64,000 bases of DNA from Fen-1254 sp963769605 (lineage in GTDB: Bacteria > Bacteroidota > Ignavibacteria > UBA10030). The stretch is taken from positions 62,001 to 126,000 of the forward strand of contig CAVYML010000009.1 in assembly GCA_963769605.1 (NCBI GenBank). The letters are read 5' to 3'. The position numbers and the translations under genes were made by a program. Shown one piece after another: positions 62,484 to 64,000 of this stretch (the stretch's first letter is position 1; every line of letters begins with the position of its first letter). Under the pieces are notes generated by a model. That model was not told the DNA's origin. It saw nothing but the letters and a program-made list of their open reading frames with translations, and ran no database searches.

Positions 62484-63041
62484 ATGGCATTGTCCAGCAT
62501 CGACAAACAAACATTGTTGACGATTGCCCGAAGTTCCATCAAGGCTGCAATAGAGGGAGATTCCATTCCACCTCTCTTTTCTTTAACGCATGATCTCGAG
62601 CGGCCTTCGGGGACTTTCGTAACATTGAAAATCGACGACGAACTGCGCGGATGCATCGGCTATATCGAACCTATCTTCCCTCTTGCTCAAGCCGTTCAGG
62701 AAACAGCAATCAAAGCAGCGACAGAAGATCCCAGATTTATGCCGGTCTCACGGGATGAATTGGATTATATTCAAATTGAAATATCCGTCCTCTTTCCGCT
62801 CGAGAAGGTGACCGACATCAACAACATCGAAATAGGGCAGCACGGTCTGGTGGTGGAGTCGGGAAGGAGAAAGGGATTGTTGCTCCCTCAAGTGGCAACC
62901 GAATATGGCTGGACGCGGAAAGAATTCTTAAACCAGGCATCGCTCAAAGCAGGACTTCCAGAGAATGCGTGGCAGCAGCCCGAAACTCGCATTTCATGTT
63001 TTCGCGTGGAATTATTTTCCGAGAAAGACGAGCTTGTATGA
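62484..63041 (+). CDS. AMMECR1-domain protein (AmmeMemoRadiSam system protein A)
   Basis: The frame opens at 62400 but the ATG at 62484 follows TCAGGAGGAA, a strong ribosome binding site, and is the start (185 residues). The AMMECR1 domain is complete: PSGTFVTLKIDDELRGCIGYIEPIFPLAQAVQETAIKAATEDPRF, with the LRGCIG core, and LLLPQVATEYGWTRKEFLNQASLKAGL. It overlaps the next gene by ATGA. In many bacteria AMMECR1 and Memo proteins and a radical-SAM enzyme are encoded together and thought to act as one system; here the first two are present. Confidence 0.93.
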   Translation: MALSSIDKQTLLTIARSSIKAAIEGDSIPPLFSLTHDLERPSGTFVTLKIDDELRGCIGYIEPIFPLAQAVQETAIKAATEDPRFMPVSRDELDYIQIEISVLFPLEKVTDINNIEIGQHGLVVESGRRKGLLLPQVATEYGWTRKEFLNQASLKAGLPENAWQQPETRISCFRVELFSEKDELV

Positions 63042-63877
63042 AAACAACAGGTGAAAAAATCCGACAGCCCGCCGTGGCGGGAACGTTTTATTCCGGTACC
63101 AAAGATGCACTGCGAAAAGAACTTGAAGCGATTTTTTCCTCCCTCACTGAAAGATCGGTCAACAGAAAAATTCACGGTATTATCGTTCCCCACGCCGGAT
63201 ATCTTTATTCCGGCACTACGGCTGCACATGCATATCGCCTCCTCCAGGGCACAACATACGACGCAGTGATCATTGCCGGACCAAGCCATCGAGAGTTTTT
63301 CGATAAGATTTCGATTTACCCGGGAGATGCTTTTTCCACTCCGCTGGGCACAGTACCGATTCAGCAGGAATTGCGTGAAGAACTCCTTCATTTTTCCACA
63401 GAGTTTATCGATTCGGCTATAGGACACAGAACGGAACATTCCATCGAGGTTCAGATTCCCTTCCTGCAAACCGTTCTGAGAAATACTCCCATCGTTCCAA
63501 TCGTCATCGGCAACCAATCGGCTTTCTTATGCACTCTTCTGGGAAAAGCCTTTGCACAGATCGGCAAAGGGCGCAATCTTCTTTTCGTAGCAAGCAGCGA
63601 TCTTTCACATTATCATCCGTACGAGGAGGCAGTGGCATTGGACAAGCATGTTCTCGACTCTGTGGAAACGTTCGATCCCGACCTCTGGATGTCAAAATTC
63701 GAAGCCGAAGAACTGGAGGCATGCGGAGGCGGACCGATAGCTGCCGTGATGAGCGCCTCCAAGCAACTCGGTGCCACAAAAGCCGAGATTCTCCATTATT
63801 GTAATTCCGGCGACACTTCCGGGGATATTTCCGGCGTTGTCGGATATCTCGCTGCAGCTTTCATTCAGGAGAAGTAA
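63038..63877 (+). CDS. Memo-family protein (AmmeMemoRadiSam system protein B)
   Basis: Start ATG at 63038 overlaps the AMMECR1 stop (ATGA), so the two are translationally coupled. 279 residues with the Memo pattern: IRQPAVAGTFYSGTKDALRKEL, HGIIVPHAGYLYSGTTAAHAYRLL (metal-type His), IIAGPSHREFFDKISIYPGDAFSTPLG, EHSIEVQIPFLQTVL, LLFVASSDLSHYHPYEEA and CGGGPIAAVMSASKQLGA. Memo resembles ring-opening dioxygenases and binds copper or iron in animals; the bacterial reaction is not known. The gene is followed directly by the DUF2520 gene. Confidence 0.94.
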   Translation: MKTTGEKIRQPAVAGTFYSGTKDALRKELEAIFSSLTERSVNRKIHGIIVPHAGYLYSGTTAAHAYRLLQGTTYDAVIIAGPSHREFFDKISIYPGDAFSTPLGTVPIQQELREELLHFSTEFIDSAIGHRTEHSIEVQIPFLQTVLRNTPIVPIVIGNQSAFLCTLLGKAFAQIGKGRNLLFVASSDLSHYHPYEEAVALDKHVLDSVETFDPDLWMSKFEAEELEACGGGPIAAVMSASKQLGATKAEILHYCNSGDTSGDISGVVGYLAAAFIQEK

Positions 63878-64000
63878 GTGCCGCGCACCCATCACAGCAT
63901 TCCGGTCAGCATCATTGGAGCAGGAAAGGTCGGAAGCACGCTCACACTCCTTCTCCACCGGGCAGGCTATTCTGTTGTTTCGGTGATCAGCAAAAACAAA
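63878..64000 (+). CDS. Rossmann-like / DUF2520 protein, cut by the window edge
   Basis: A GTG immediately after the Memo stop (TAA-GTG) begins VPRTHHSIPVSIIGAGKVGSTLTLLLHRAGYSV, a Rossmann dinucleotide-binding fold with GAGKVGS. This N-terminus with that spacing is typical of DUF2520 Rossmann proteins, which resemble pyrroline-5-carboxylate or ketopantoate reductases. Only 41 codons are in view. The tight link makes it part of the AMMECR1-Memo operon. Confidence 0.7.
   Translation, partial: MPRTHHSIPVSIIGAGKVGSTLTLLLHRAGYSVVSVISKNK

Overview
The window is a bacterial chromosome segment, probably from the Bacteroidota/Ignavibacteriota side of the tree. The pointers are a degraded type IX secretion sorting domain with the YPNPFNPST signature (18521-18871), a promoter matching the Bacteroidota TAnnTTTG element, a FecR / STN-TonB receptor pair, many Sec- or lipoprotein-exported glycoside hydrolases, and multihaem cytochromes. 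This placement is inference; no rRNA is present.

Layout. 0-6.6 kb: exported proteins (a KPxIYLYP-family protein, a lipoprotein serpin, a small lipoprotein) and a FecR anti-sigma / TonB receptor pair with no sigma factor beside it. 6.6-18.4 kb: a plant-polysaccharide locus, with GH27 alpha-galactosidase, phosphomannose-isomerase-like enzyme and MFS transporter on the minus strand, and a 13-Asp-box GH74-like protein, GH28-like pectinase, GH78 alpha-L-rhamnosidase and ChbG/YdjC deacetylase on the plus strand. The set fits pectin or rhamnogalacturonan breakdown. 18.5-24 kb: a T9SS-domain remnant containing a 28-bp perfect palindrome, a secreted DUF362 protein, and a three-gene operon for a gluconate-dehydrogenase-like complex (subunit 3, GMC flavoprotein, nine-haem membrane-anchored cytochrome c). 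24.4-25.6 kb: an IS630-family insertion sequence whose transposase needs a -1 shift on A8.

25.7-51.2 kb: a large chemosensory and two-component region, nearly all on the minus strand. In transcription order it runs PAS histidine kinase, NarL-type regulator, (gap), CheW, HEAT-repeat protein, CheR, two CheY-like regulators, two CheZ-like phosphatases, CheA, CheB, histidine kinase, hybrid kinase, HerA-type ATPase, a TPR-like/Pro-repeat/receiver protein, a methyl-accepting chemoreceptor, two paralogous sugar-binding proteins and a LacI-like ligand-binding protein without DNA-binding domain. Several genes are coupled by ATGA/TAATG overlaps. No flagellar or pilus gene is present, so the output is unknown. 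The binding proteins beside the receptor suggest binding-protein-dependent sensing of a sugar.

51.4-57.6 kb: initiator tRNA with a strong terminator, obg (carrying a frameshift), an unrecognised protein and a 1.2-kDa-residue-scale (about 1215 aa) TPR protein. 57.7-60.6 kb: a small mobile island with an IS1595-family transposase, several short unrecognised genes and a possible structured RNA with duplicated hairpins and a terminator. 60.9-64 kb: an exported AGE-family epimerase, then AMMECR1, Memo and the start of a Rossmann/DUF2520 gene.

Four genes (GH28, MCP, obg, IS630 transposase) are broken by single frameshifts. Two lie in homopolymers and could be slippage; the MCP and obg ones look more like mutation or assembly error, because obg is normally essential. 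This tempers any claim built on the frameshifts.
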